A DNA stretch of 64,000 nucleotides from Pseudomonas nunensis (lineage in GTDB: Bacteria; Pseudomonadota; Gammaproteobacteria; Pseudomonadales; Pseudomonadaceae): contig NZ_CP101125.1 in assembly GCF_024296925.1 (NCBI RefSeq), positions 2,854,501-2,918,500 of the forward strand, read 5' to 3'. The notes beneath the pieces are model-generated. The model had not been told where the DNA came from. It saw only the letters and a list, made by a program, of their open reading frames with translations, and did no database searches. Position numbers and translations under genes: made by a program. Shown here in pieces: positions 8,987 to 17,046 of this stretch. Within the stretch, counting starts at the first letter, position 1. Each line of letters opens with the position of its first letter.

Positions 8987-10009
8987 ATGTCCTCTCCCCG
9001 CTGGCTGCCCGGCCTGCTGTTGACCGCCGCCCTGCCGATGTTGGCTCACGCCGAAGGTCCGGAGTACGGCCCGGAGCTTCAGGGCTTCGAGTACCCCTAC
9101 ACGGTCAAGCACTTCGCCTTCCAGTCCCAGGGCAAATCCCTGCAAATGGGTTACATGGACGTCGCCGCCCATGGCAAGGCCAACGGGCGCAGCGTGGTGC
9201 TGATGCATGGCAAGAATTTCTGCGGCGCCACCTGGGACAGTTCGATCAAGGCCCTGAGCGAGGCCGGTTACCGGGTGATCGCGCCGGACCAGATCGGCTT
9301 CTGCACCTCCAGCAAACCGGACAACTATCAATACAGCTTCCAGCAACTGGCGACCAACACCCAGCAGTTGCTCAAGGCGCTGGGCATCCAGAAAGCCACG
9401 TTGCTCGGGCACTCCACCGGCGGCATGCTCGCCACCCGTTATGCGTTGCAGTACCCGGAGCAAGTCGAGCAACTGGCGCTGGTCAATCCCATCGGCCTGG
9501 AAGACTGGAAAGCCCTCGGAGTGCCCTATCGCACCGTTGATCAATGGTATCAACGCGAGCTGAAAGTCAGCGCCGACGGCATCCGCGAATACGAACGCAG
9601 CACCTATTACGCCGGGCACTGGAAGCCTGAGTTCGACCGTTGGGTCGACATGCTCGCGGGGCTCAGCAAAGGCCCCGGCAAGACTCAGGTGGCATGGAAC
9701 TCGGCGCTGATCTACGACATGATCTTCACCCAACCGGTGTACTACGAGTTCAAGGACTTGAAGGTGCCGACGCTGTTGCTGATCGGCACCTCCGACACCA
9801 CCGCCATCGGCAAGGACATCGCGCCACCGGCGGTGAAGGCGAAGATTGGTCACTATGAAGTGCTCGGCAAGCAGGTTGCCCAGCTCATACCACAATCGAC
9901 GCTGATCGAATTTCCTGGCCTGGGCCATGCCCCCCAGATGGAAGAACCGGCAAAATTCCACCAGGCCTTGCTTGGCTGGCTGACTCAATACAACCCTGTT
10001 CGCGGATGA
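8987..10009 (+). CDS. Exported alpha/beta hydrolase
   Basis: 340 residues. A signal peptide ends at AHA (~residue 22). The alpha/beta-hydrolase fold shows an oxyanion segment LMHGKNF, the nucleophile elbow GHSTGG with Ser143, an acid candidate in LLIGTSDTTAIG, and the catalytic His in FPGLGHAPQ. It is likely a periplasmic or secreted esterase or hydrolase; no substrate can be read from the sequence. It is 10 bp upstream of the hydroxyacid dehydrogenase gene, suggesting a two-gene operon in which a released hydroxyacid could be oxidised, though the two act in different compartments. Confidence 0.88.
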   Translation: MSSPRWLPGLLLTAALPMLAHAEGPEYGPELQGFEYPYTVKHFAFQSQGKSLQMGYMDVAAHGKANGRSVVLMHGKNFCGATWDSSIKALSEAGYRVIAPDQIGFCTSSKPDNYQYSFQQLATNTQQLLKALGIQKATLLGHSTGGMLATRYALQYPEQVEQLALVNPIGLEDWKALGVPYRTVDQWYQRELKVSADGIREYERSTYYAGHWKPEFDRWVDMLAGLSKGPGKTQVAWNSALIYDMIFTQPVYYEFKDLKVPTLLLIGTSDTTAIGKDIAPPAVKAKIGHYEVLGKQVAQLIPQSTLIEFPGLGHAPQMEEPAKFHQALLGWLTQYNPVRG

Positions 10010-10019
10010 GGTAAGGCTG

Positions 10020-10973
10020 ATGGCAGTGCAGATTGCGGTGATCGATGACTGGCAGGACGTGGCCAGCGGCGTGGTGGACTGGTCGGTGCTGGAAAGCATT
10101 GGCCAAGTGAGTTTTCTGCATGACTACCCGGCGGACAACGACACGCTGGCCGAGCGTCTGGGCGGGTTCGAAGTGATTTGCGTGATGCGCGAACGCACAC
10201 GGTTCGACGCAGACCTGCTGCGCCGTTTGCCGAAACTCAAACTGCTGGTCACCGGCGGCATGCGCAACGCAGCCCTGGACTTTAAAGCCGCCGCCGCGCT
10301 GGGCATCCAGGTCAGCGGCACCGACAGCTACAAACACGCCGCCCCGGAGCTGACCTGGGCGCTGATCATGGCCGCCACCCGCAATCTGGTGGCCGAAGCC
10401 AATGCGTTGCGCGCCGGTCAATGGCAACAAAGCCTGGGCGGTGACTTGCATGGCAAGACCCTGGCGATCCTCGGCCTGGGCAGCATCGGCCAGCGTGTCG
10501 CGCAGTTTGGTCAGGTGTTCGGCATGCGGGTAATCGCCTGGAGCGAAAACCTCACTGCCGAACGCGCCGCTGCAGTGGGCGTTAGCTATGTCAGCAAGCA
10601 GGAACTGTTCGAACAGGCCGACGTGCTGTCGGTGCATCTGGTGCTCAGCGAGCGCAGTCGCGGGATCGTCGACGCCCAGGCGCTGGACTGGATGAAACCC
10701 ACTGCCCTGTTGGTCAACACGGCTCGTGGGCCGATTGTCGATGAAGCGGCGCTGATCAAGGCATTGCAGAAGAATCGCCTGGCGGGCGCGGCGCTGGATG
10801 TGTTCGACGAGGAGCCGTTGCCCGAGCTGCATCCGTTCCGCACGCTGGACAATGTGCTGGCCACGCCGCATGTCGGGTATGTCAGCCGACAGAATTATCA
10901 GCAGTTCTTTTCGCAGATGATCGAAGACATCCAGGCTTGGGCGGCGGGAGCGCCGGTTCGGTTGCTCACCTGA
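10020..10973 (+). CDS. D-2-hydroxyacid dehydrogenase
   Basis: 317 residues, standard for the NAD(P)-dependent D-isomer 2-hydroxyacid dehydrogenase family. The Rossmann loop GLGSIG is at residues 152-157. The catalytic Arg236 is in NTARGPIVD, Glu265 in VFDEEPLP and His284 in ATPHVGY. It interconverts a 2-hydroxyacid and a 2-oxoacid. The substrate cannot be fixed; the close relatives I recall are annotated only as family members. It follows the alpha/beta hydrolase by 10 bp and is closed by a REP doublet. Confidence 0.88.
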   Translation: MAVQIAVIDDWQDVASGVVDWSVLESIGQVSFLHDYPADNDTLAERLGGFEVICVMRERTRFDADLLRRLPKLKLLVTGGMRNAALDFKAAAALGIQVSGTDSYKHAAPELTWALIMAATRNLVAEANALRAGQWQQSLGGDLHGKTLAILGLGSIGQRVAQFGQVFGMRVIAWSENLTAERAAAVGVSYVSKQELFEQADVLSVHLVLSERSRGIVDAQALDWMKPTALLVNTARGPIVDEAALIKALQKNRLAGAALDVFDEEPLPELHPFRTLDNVLATPHVGYVSRQNYQQFFSQMIEDIQAWAAGAPVRLLT

Positions 10974-10987
10974 GACCGCGTTATCGT

Positions 10988-11083
10988 TCTTCGCGAGCAA
11001 GCCCGCTCCCACAGGGATTTCTGGTGACCACATATTTTGTGTACACCCCAATCCACTGTGGGAGCGGGCTTGCTCGCGAAGAG
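10988..11083. repeat. REP doublet (BIME), outward-facing order
   Basis: The complement-strand REP (CTTCGCGAGCAAGCCCGCTC, from 10989) comes first and the plus-strand REP (GTGGGAGCGGGCTTGCTCGC, from 11058) second. The spacer contains CCACATATTTTGTGTACACC, a spacer type also seen at 44415-44510. Confidence 0.9.
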
Positions 11084-11573
11084 GCCCTCCGCAACACCAC
11101 CCCTCCTCAAACATTGCGCACCACAACAGTGCAAAACCCCTTCCGCCCTCGCACACCCATGTGACTCCCACGTGACATTTTGGCCCGTCATTTCAAAAAA
11201 ACATGCCCTTCGTCGGTGCGTTTGCCCTCCGTATTTGCACGTCCGTACCTCTTTAAACCGATTGTCGAACAATTTTGCCATTTGGTCCGTGGCGCTCTAA
11301 GTTCTGGCCTAGACTGATTTTCGCAGGCTGAAACCGGTCGGTCACAAAGCGGGAAAAAACTCGAAACTTTTACCTGTTGTGCAGAGTCCTCTCTAAGACA
11401 GGTGCGTTCCGACTGGTGCAATCCTTGCAACAGCCCTATCACCCTTTGTGCTTTAGCGTATCGGGCAGCCATTGCTCCTTGATGCGTAGCGCGTTTGCGC
11501 CCGGCCACAGGATTTGGCCACGAACACCGTTTGTGCCAGGCCTAGAATTAGATCAACAACACGGGAGATTCAT
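11084..11573 (+). promoter_or_regulatory. Long non-coding leader upstream of glgA
   Basis: 490 bp without a convincing gene. The frame open from 11514 lacks a ribosome site, whereas ATG 11574 has GGGAGA 5-6 bp upstream. A weak sigma-22-like pair (GAAACTT at 11363-11369, 17 bp, TCCTC at 11387) is only a suggestion. A 5' leader of a stress-induced operon is the simplest reading. Confidence 0.35.
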
Positions 11574-13160
11574 ATGATCAGTGCGGCTTTAGATATTCAG
11601 GGAGAACGTGCTCATCAGCAGGTCGGCGAATCGAGCGCCGTGAATGCCCCGAGCAGCAAGACAGTCAGCGTCCCCGGCACCAAGACGCTGGCACCGGTCG
11701 CCAGTCAGAACCCCAACCGCAAAAAAGTCCTGTTTGTGACATCGGAAATCGCCGACCTGGTGAAGACCGGCGGTCTGGGCGACGTTTCTGCAGCGCTGCC
11801 GCGAGCCATGGCTCATCTGCACGATGTTCGTGTGCTGATCCCCGGTTATCCGCAAGTGCTGCACAGCGAAAATCCGATCCACATCATTGGCGAGCTCGGC
11901 GGTCATGCCGCATTGCCGCCCTGCAAGATCGGGCGCATGGACATGCCGGATGGCCTGGTCATTTACGTGTTGATCTGCCCCGAACTCTACGAGCGCGAAG
12001 GTTCGCCCTACGGCGCCAACAACGGTCGCGACTGGCCGGACAACCATATTCGTTTCGCCCGCCTGGGCCTGGCCGCTGCCGATATCGCCGCCAACCTCGC
12101 ACAAATCCACTGGTGCCCGGACCTGGTGCACGCCCATGACTGGCCAGCGGGCCTGGCCCCTGCCTACATGCACTGGCGTGGGCAGCGCACCCCGACTCTA
12201 TTCACCATCCATAACCTTGCCTATCAAGGCGTGACCAGTCTCGGCTCTTGCCCGGAGCTGGGCATTCCAATGCACGCGCTGCAACAGGAAGGCATGGAGT
12301 TCTACGGCAAGATGTCGTTCCTCAAGGCCGGCATGGCTTATTCGAGCCACATCACCACGGTCAGCGCCACGTACGCCCAGGAAATCACCACCCCGGACTT
12401 CGGCTGCGGCCTCGACGGCTTCCTCGCCGCCAAGACCCAGCAAGGCCTGCTCAGCGGGATTCCCAACGGCATCGACGAGAGCTGGGACGCGGCCACCGAC
12501 CCGCACCTGTTCTGCCCGTTCACCATTGGTGACTGGGACGGTAAAGCGGTCAACGCCGCCCACGTCCGTGAACTGTTCGGCCTCGAAGATTCCGAAGGCC
12601 CGCTGTTTGCCGTGGTCTCGCGACTGGTCTATCAGAAAGGCCTGGACCTCACCGAAGCCGTGGCGGACTACATCGTCGAGCACGGCGGCCAGATTGCAAT
12701 CATCGGCCGTGGCGAGCCGGAAGAAGAACAAGCCATGCGTGAACTGGCCCTGCGTTTCCCAGGCCAGGTCGGCGTGCGTATCGGCTTCAACGAAACCGAC
12801 GCCCGTCGCATGTTCGCCGGCAGTGATTTCCTGCTGATGCCTTCGCGTTACGAACCTTGCGGCCTGAGCCAGATGTACGCCCAGCGCTTCGGCTCGTTGC
12901 CGGTGGCACGCAATACCGGCGGCCTGGCCGACACCATTGAAAACGGTGTGACCGGTTTCCTGTTCGACGAATCCACCGTCGAAAGCTACCGCGAAGCCCT
13001 GAGCCGCGCGTTCAAGGTCTTCGCTTTCCCCGATCTGCTTAACGCAATGCGCTGCCGCGCGATGGCCGCACCGTTCAACTGGTGCAAGGCCGTCGAACCC
13101 TACGCCGAACTCTACGAAAAACTGGTGGGCAAAGCCTTGGGCAAATCGGGCCACAAATAA
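11574..13160 (+). CDS. glgA: Glycogen synthase GlgA (GT5)
   Basis: 528 residues. It adds glucose from a nucleotide sugar (ADP-glucose in the family) to alpha-1,4-glucan. The N-terminal Rossmann domain has the sugar-nucleotide motif KTGGLGDVSAALPRAM. The C-terminal domain has PSRYEPCGLSQMYAQRFGS and NTGGLADTIENG, including the catalytic Glu region of GT5. About 50 extra residues (MISAALDIQG..., rich in Ser/Pro/Ala) precede the domain compared with E. coli GlgA (477 aa). It is the first gene of the treZ-malQ-treY run, where its glucan would feed TreY/TreZ. No glgC lies in the window, so the sugar nucleotide must come from elsewhere. Confidence 0.95.
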   Translation: MISAALDIQGERAHQQVGESSAVNAPSSKTVSVPGTKTLAPVASQNPNRKKVLFVTSEIADLVKTGGLGDVSAALPRAMAHLHDVRVLIPGYPQVLHSENPIHIIGELGGHAALPPCKIGRMDMPDGLVIYVLICPELYEREGSPYGANNGRDWPDNHIRFARLGLAAADIAANLAQIHWCPDLVHAHDWPAGLAPAYMHWRGQRTPTLFTIHNLAYQGVTSLGSCPELGIPMHALQQEGMEFYGKMSFLKAGMAYSSHITTVSATYAQEITTPDFGCGLDGFLAAKTQQGLLSGIPNGIDESWDAATDPHLFCPFTIGDWDGKAVNAAHVRELFGLEDSEGPLFAVVSRLVYQKGLDLTEAVADYIVEHGGQIAIIGRGEPEEEQAMRELALRFPGQVGVRIGFNETDARRMFAGSDFLLMPSRYEPCGLSQMYAQRFGSLPVARNTGGLADTIENGVTGFLFDESTVESYREALSRAFKVFAFPDLLNAMRCRAMAAPFNWCKAVEPYAELYEKLVGKALGKSGHK

Positions 13161-13177
13161 CTCAGAGGCTTTCAACA

Positions 13178-14971
13178 ATGCCGTTACGGACCCTTGAGAC
13201 CTGGCCCCACGGCGCAATCATGCTGGACGCTGAACACACGCGTTTTGCCTTGTGGGCGCCAGATGCGTTAAACGTCAGTCTCGAACTGGATGATGGACAA
13301 TCAATACCGCTACTGCCCCAGGCCGACGGCTGGTTTGTGATCAAGACCCGCTGCCCGGCCGGCACGCGATACCGCTACAACATCGACGCCGAACTGCAAG
13401 TGCCGGACCCGGCCTCCCGCGCCCAGGCCGGGGACCTCGACCGCCACAGCGTGGTGGTCGATCCTCTCGCCTACCACTGGCAAAACAACGCCTGGCAAGG
13501 GCGGCCGTGGAATGAAGCGGTGATCTACGAATTGCACGTCGGTGCCCTCGGCGGTTTCAGCGAAGTCGAGCAGCACCTGGCGCGCCTGGTCGAACTGGGC
13601 ATCACCGCCATCGAACTGATGCCGCTGGCGCAATTTCCCGGCGAGCGCAATTGGGGCTACGACGGGGTCCTGCCCTACGCGCCCCAAGCCTCCTACGGTT
13701 CTCCCGAACAACTCAAGCATCTGATCGACACCGCCCACGGCCATGGCTTGGCGGTGATTCTCGACGTGGTCTACAACCACTTCGGCCCCGACGGCAATTA
13801 CCTGCATCACTACGCCAAAGGCTTCTTTCGCGAAGACAAACATACGCCGTGGGGCGCGGCCATCGACTTCCGCCGCCGCGAGGTGCGGGAGTTTTTTATT
13901 GAAAACGCCTTGATGTGGTTGCTGGAATACCGTTTCGACGGTCTGCGCCTGGACGCGGTGCACGCCATCGAAGACCCGGACTTCCTCCAGGAATTGGCGC
14001 AGCGAGTGCGCGAGCAGACTGCGCCGGGCCGCCACATCTGGCTGAATGTGGAAAACGAACACAACCAGGCCAGCCTGCTGGAACAAGGTTTCGATGCGCA
14101 GTGGAACGACGACGCCCATAACGCCCTGCACGTGCTGCTGACCGGTGAAACCGACGCCTACTACGCCGACTACGCCGAGAACCCCACCGAACAACTGGCG
14201 CGCTGCCTGAGCGAAGGTTTCGTGTTCCAGGGCCACATCAATCGTCACGGTGAGGCGCGGGGCGAACCCAGCGGCCACTTGCCGCCAAGTGCTTTCGTGC
14301 TGTTTCTGCAGAACCACGACCAGATCGGCAATCGCGCCTTTGGCGAGCGCCTGCATCAACTGGCGCCGACCGACGCGCTGAAAGCGGCGACTGCGCTGCT
14401 GCTGTTGTCGCCGATGATCCCGCTGATGTTCATGGGTGACGAGTTTGCCGCCGAACAACCGTTCCTGTTCTTCACCAGCCACCACGGTGAACTGGCGGAA
14501 CTGGTGCGCGAAGGTCGGCGTAACGAGTTCAAGGCCTTTAGCGCGTTCAAGGATCCGCACAAACGCGAAAAGATCCCCGACCCGAACGCGCCAAAAACCT
14601 TCGAAGCGTCGCAGCCAAAACCTGCCGGCGAGCCGGCGCAGCAAGCGATTCACGAGCTGTATCGGCAACTGCTGAAACTGCGTCATGAGCACATCATCCC
14701 GCACCTGACCGGCGCCCGCGCGCTGGGGGCCGAGGTGCTGGCCGACGGCGCGGTGAGCGCTCGCTGGCGGCTCGGCAACGGCAACCTGCTGCGCATTGAC
14801 CTGAACCTCAGCGACGCGCCTGTGGTCCACCCTCCACAGGCCGATGCTTCGCTGTTGTTCGAACACCCTCCCGCGTCCGGCCTGTTGAACCAGAGCAGCC
14901 TCGCCCCTTTTTGCGTGCTCGTCAGCCTCACGGCTGCAAACCCTTTGCTACCTGATGGAGAGCGCCTATGA
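13178..14971 (+). CDS. treZ: Malto-oligosyltrehalose trehalohydrolase TreZ
   Basis: 597 residues, GH13. It releases trehalose from the trehalosyl end made by TreY. An N-terminal CBM48-like domain is followed by VIYELHVGALGGFSEV and a GH13 barrel: nucleophile Asp in RFDGLRLDAVHAI, acid/base Glu in IWLNVENEHNQ and the third Asp in LQNHDQIGNR. ELHVGALG...NWGYDGV is typical for TreZ, versus GlgB. The start at ATG 13178 (MPLRTLETWPHG) has AGAGG upstream, 17 bp after glgA. It overlaps malQ by ATGA. Confidence 0.95.
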   Translation: MPLRTLETWPHGAIMLDAEHTRFALWAPDALNVSLELDDGQSIPLLPQADGWFVIKTRCPAGTRYRYNIDAELQVPDPASRAQAGDLDRHSVVVDPLAYHWQNNAWQGRPWNEAVIYELHVGALGGFSEVEQHLARLVELGITAIELMPLAQFPGERNWGYDGVLPYAPQASYGSPEQLKHLIDTAHGHGLAVILDVVYNHFGPDGNYLHHYAKGFFREDKHTPWGAAIDFRRREVREFFIENALMWLLEYRFDGLRLDAVHAIEDPDFLQELAQRVREQTAPGRHIWLNVENEHNQASLLEQGFDAQWNDDAHNALHVLLTGETDAYYADYAENPTEQLARCLSEGFVFQGHINRHGEARGEPSGHLPPSAFVLFLQNHDQIGNRAFGERLHQLAPTDALKAATALLLLSPMIPLMFMGDEFAAEQPFLFFTSHHGELAELVREGRRNEFKAFSAFKDPHKREKIPDPNAPKTFEASQPKPAGEPAQQAIHELYRQLLKLRHEHIIPHLTGARALGAEVLADGAVSARWRLGNGNLLRIDLNLSDAPVVHPPQADASLLFEHPPASGLLNQSSLAPFCVLVSLTAANPLLPDGERL

Positions 14972-17046
14972 GCGATGCGCAACTGGAAATACTGGCCAGC
15001 CGTGCTGGCCTGGCAGTCGATTGGATCGACGCCAACGGACGCCCACAGAAAGTCGCCCCGGCCGTGCTGCGCGCAGTCCTGATCGGCCTTGGCCATCCGG
15101 CCGGCACGACTCAGGAAATCGACGCCAGCCTGCTGCAATTGCAGCAAGTGCAACAAACCCGCCACCTGCCGCCGCTGATCACCGCGGACGTGGGCAAGGG
15201 CCTCGACCTGGCCCGTTATTTCGAGCCGCAAACCCCGTGCGAAGTGCACCTCGAAGACGGCTCGCGCCTGAACCTGAAACTGGATGCCAATGCGATCCTG
15301 CCGGGCTTGATCCCGGTCGGCTATCAACACGTCAGCATCGACGGCCAGTCCTTCACGCTGGCCGTGGCCCCCGAGCGCTGCTACAGCGTTGGCGATGCGG
15401 TCGACAGTCCGATCCCGCGCACCTGGGGTTTGAGCGTGCAGCTGTATTCGCTGCGACGCCCCGGTGACGGTGGCTTTGGCGATACTCAGGCCCTCGAAGA
15501 CCTGGCCCGCGTGGCCGGTGAACGCGGCGCCGAAGCGCTGGCGATCAGTCCGATGCACGCGATGTTCAGCAGCGACACCCATCGCTACAGCCCGTATTCG
15601 CCGTCCAGCCGCTTGTTCCTCAACAGCCTCTACGCCGCGCCGGGTGCGATTCTTGGCGAACGCGCCTTGCGCGATGCGATTGATGCCACCGGGCTGGCCG
15701 AACAACTGCAAGAACTTGAAGCCCTGCCGCTGATCAATTGGCCGGTGGCCGCCGAAGCCAAACATCGGCTGTTGCAGGCGCTCTACGAAGGCTTTGTCCA
15801 GGGCGAACATCCCTTGCATGAAGACTTCAGCAGCTTCCGGCATGCCGGCGGTGAAGCGCTGGAAAACCATTGTCGTTTCGAAGCCATCCAGGAAGCCCGC
15901 GCCGCTCGCGGTGAAGACCTGGACTGGCGTCACTGGCCGGAACAATGGCAAGACCCGCGCAGCGCCGCCCTCGCCGACTTCGCCGAAGAAAACGCCGGAC
16001 GCATCGGCTTCTTTGCCTTCTGCCAATGGCTGATCGACCGTTGCCTGGCCCGCGCGCAAAGCGCAGCGCTCGGTGCAGGCATGAGCATCGGCTTGGTAGC
16101 CGATCTCGCAGTCGGCGCCGATGGCGGTGGCAGCCAGGCCTGGAGTCGCCAGGACGAATTGCTCGCGTCCCTGACCGTCGGTGCGCCACCGGACATCCTT
16201 AACCGTTCCGGTCAGGGCTGGGGCATTTCGGCGTTTTCCCCGGAAGGTCTGGTGCGCAACGGCTTCCGCGCATTCATCGAAATGCTGCGGGCCAACTTCG
16301 CCCATGCCGGCGGCCTGCGCATCGACCATGTGATGGGCCTGCAACGCTTGTGGGTGATCCCCAACGATGCACCGCCAGCCGATGGCGCGTACCTGTATTA
16401 CCCGGTGGACGACATGCTGCGTTTGCTGGCCCTCGAATCCCATCGACATCAAGCGATTGTGCTCGGTGAAGACCTCGGCACCGTGGCCGACGGCCTGCGG
16501 GAAAAATTGATCGCTCGTTCGATCCTCGGCATGCGTGTGTTGCTGTTTGAACAAGACAACAGCCACTTTAAGTCGACGCTCGAATGGCCGGACAACGCGC
16601 TGGCGACCACCAGCACCCATGACTTGCCTACGCTCAACGGCTGGTGGCATGGCCACGATATCGACTGGAATGCCCGGCTCGGGTTGGTCGACGCGAACGG
16701 CGAGATCGAGTGGCGCCATCACCGTGAACGCGAGCGCGAAGGCCTGCGTCGGGTGTTGAGCGAGGACCCGCAGAACTTCCGCGAAGAGTCCCATGAAACC
16801 GATCAGGTACTCGACGCAGCGATCCGCTTCCTCGGCCATACCCGCGCGCCGCTGGTGTTGCTGCCGATGGAAGATGCCCTGGGCATCGAACAGCAAGCCA
16901 ACCTGCCCGGCACCATCGACACGCACCCTAACTGGTCACGGCGTTTGCCCGGTGACAGTGAAGCGTTGCTGGATGACCCGGACGCGGCCCGACGCCTTGA
17001 ACTGCTCGCCTGTGCGCGACTCCAGGCGGCCGAGCGTGACCAATGA
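14968..17046 (+). CDS. malQ: 4-alpha-glucanotransferase MalQ
   Basis: 692 residues, GH77, of the long E. coli-like form with an extra N-terminal domain (~130 residues, starting MSDAQLEILASRAG). The catalytic motifs are nucleophile Asp in GLRIDHVMGLQRLW, Glu in VLGEDLGTVADG and Asp in STHDLPTLNGWW. It transfers glucan segments between maltodextrins, recycling short chains left by TreY/TreZ and GlgX. ATGA overlaps at both ends place it in one translation unit with treZ and treY. Confidence 0.95.
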   Translation: MSDAQLEILASRAGLAVDWIDANGRPQKVAPAVLRAVLIGLGHPAGTTQEIDASLLQLQQVQQTRHLPPLITADVGKGLDLARYFEPQTPCEVHLEDGSRLNLKLDANAILPGLIPVGYQHVSIDGQSFTLAVAPERCYSVGDAVDSPIPRTWGLSVQLYSLRRPGDGGFGDTQALEDLARVAGERGAEALAISPMHAMFSSDTHRYSPYSPSSRLFLNSLYAAPGAILGERALRDAIDATGLAEQLQELEALPLINWPVAAEAKHRLLQALYEGFVQGEHPLHEDFSSFRHAGGEALENHCRFEAIQEARAARGEDLDWRHWPEQWQDPRSAALADFAEENAGRIGFFAFCQWLIDRCLARAQSAALGAGMSIGLVADLAVGADGGGSQAWSRQDELLASLTVGAPPDILNRSGQGWGISAFSPEGLVRNGFRAFIEMLRANFAHAGGLRIDHVMGLQRLWVIPNDAPPADGAYLYYPVDDMLRLLALESHRHQAIVLGEDLGTVADGLREKLIARSILGMRVLLFEQDNSHFKSTLEWPDNALATTSTHDLPTLNGWWHGHDIDWNARLGLVDANGEIEWRHHREREREGLRRVLSEDPQNFREESHETDQVLDAAIRFLGHTRAPLVLLPMEDALGIEQQANLPGTIDTHPNWSRRLPGDSEALLDDPDAARRLELLACARLQAAERDQ

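Noticed and set aside
11514..11573. Extended GlgA start 20 codons upstream
   Set aside because: The upstream codon has no ribosome site, while GGGAGA precedes ATG 11574.
14683..16926. A 747-codon minus-strand frame over malQ and the end of treZ
   Set aside because: It is the complement of the MalQ coding strand, has no ribosome site and no recognisable motif.
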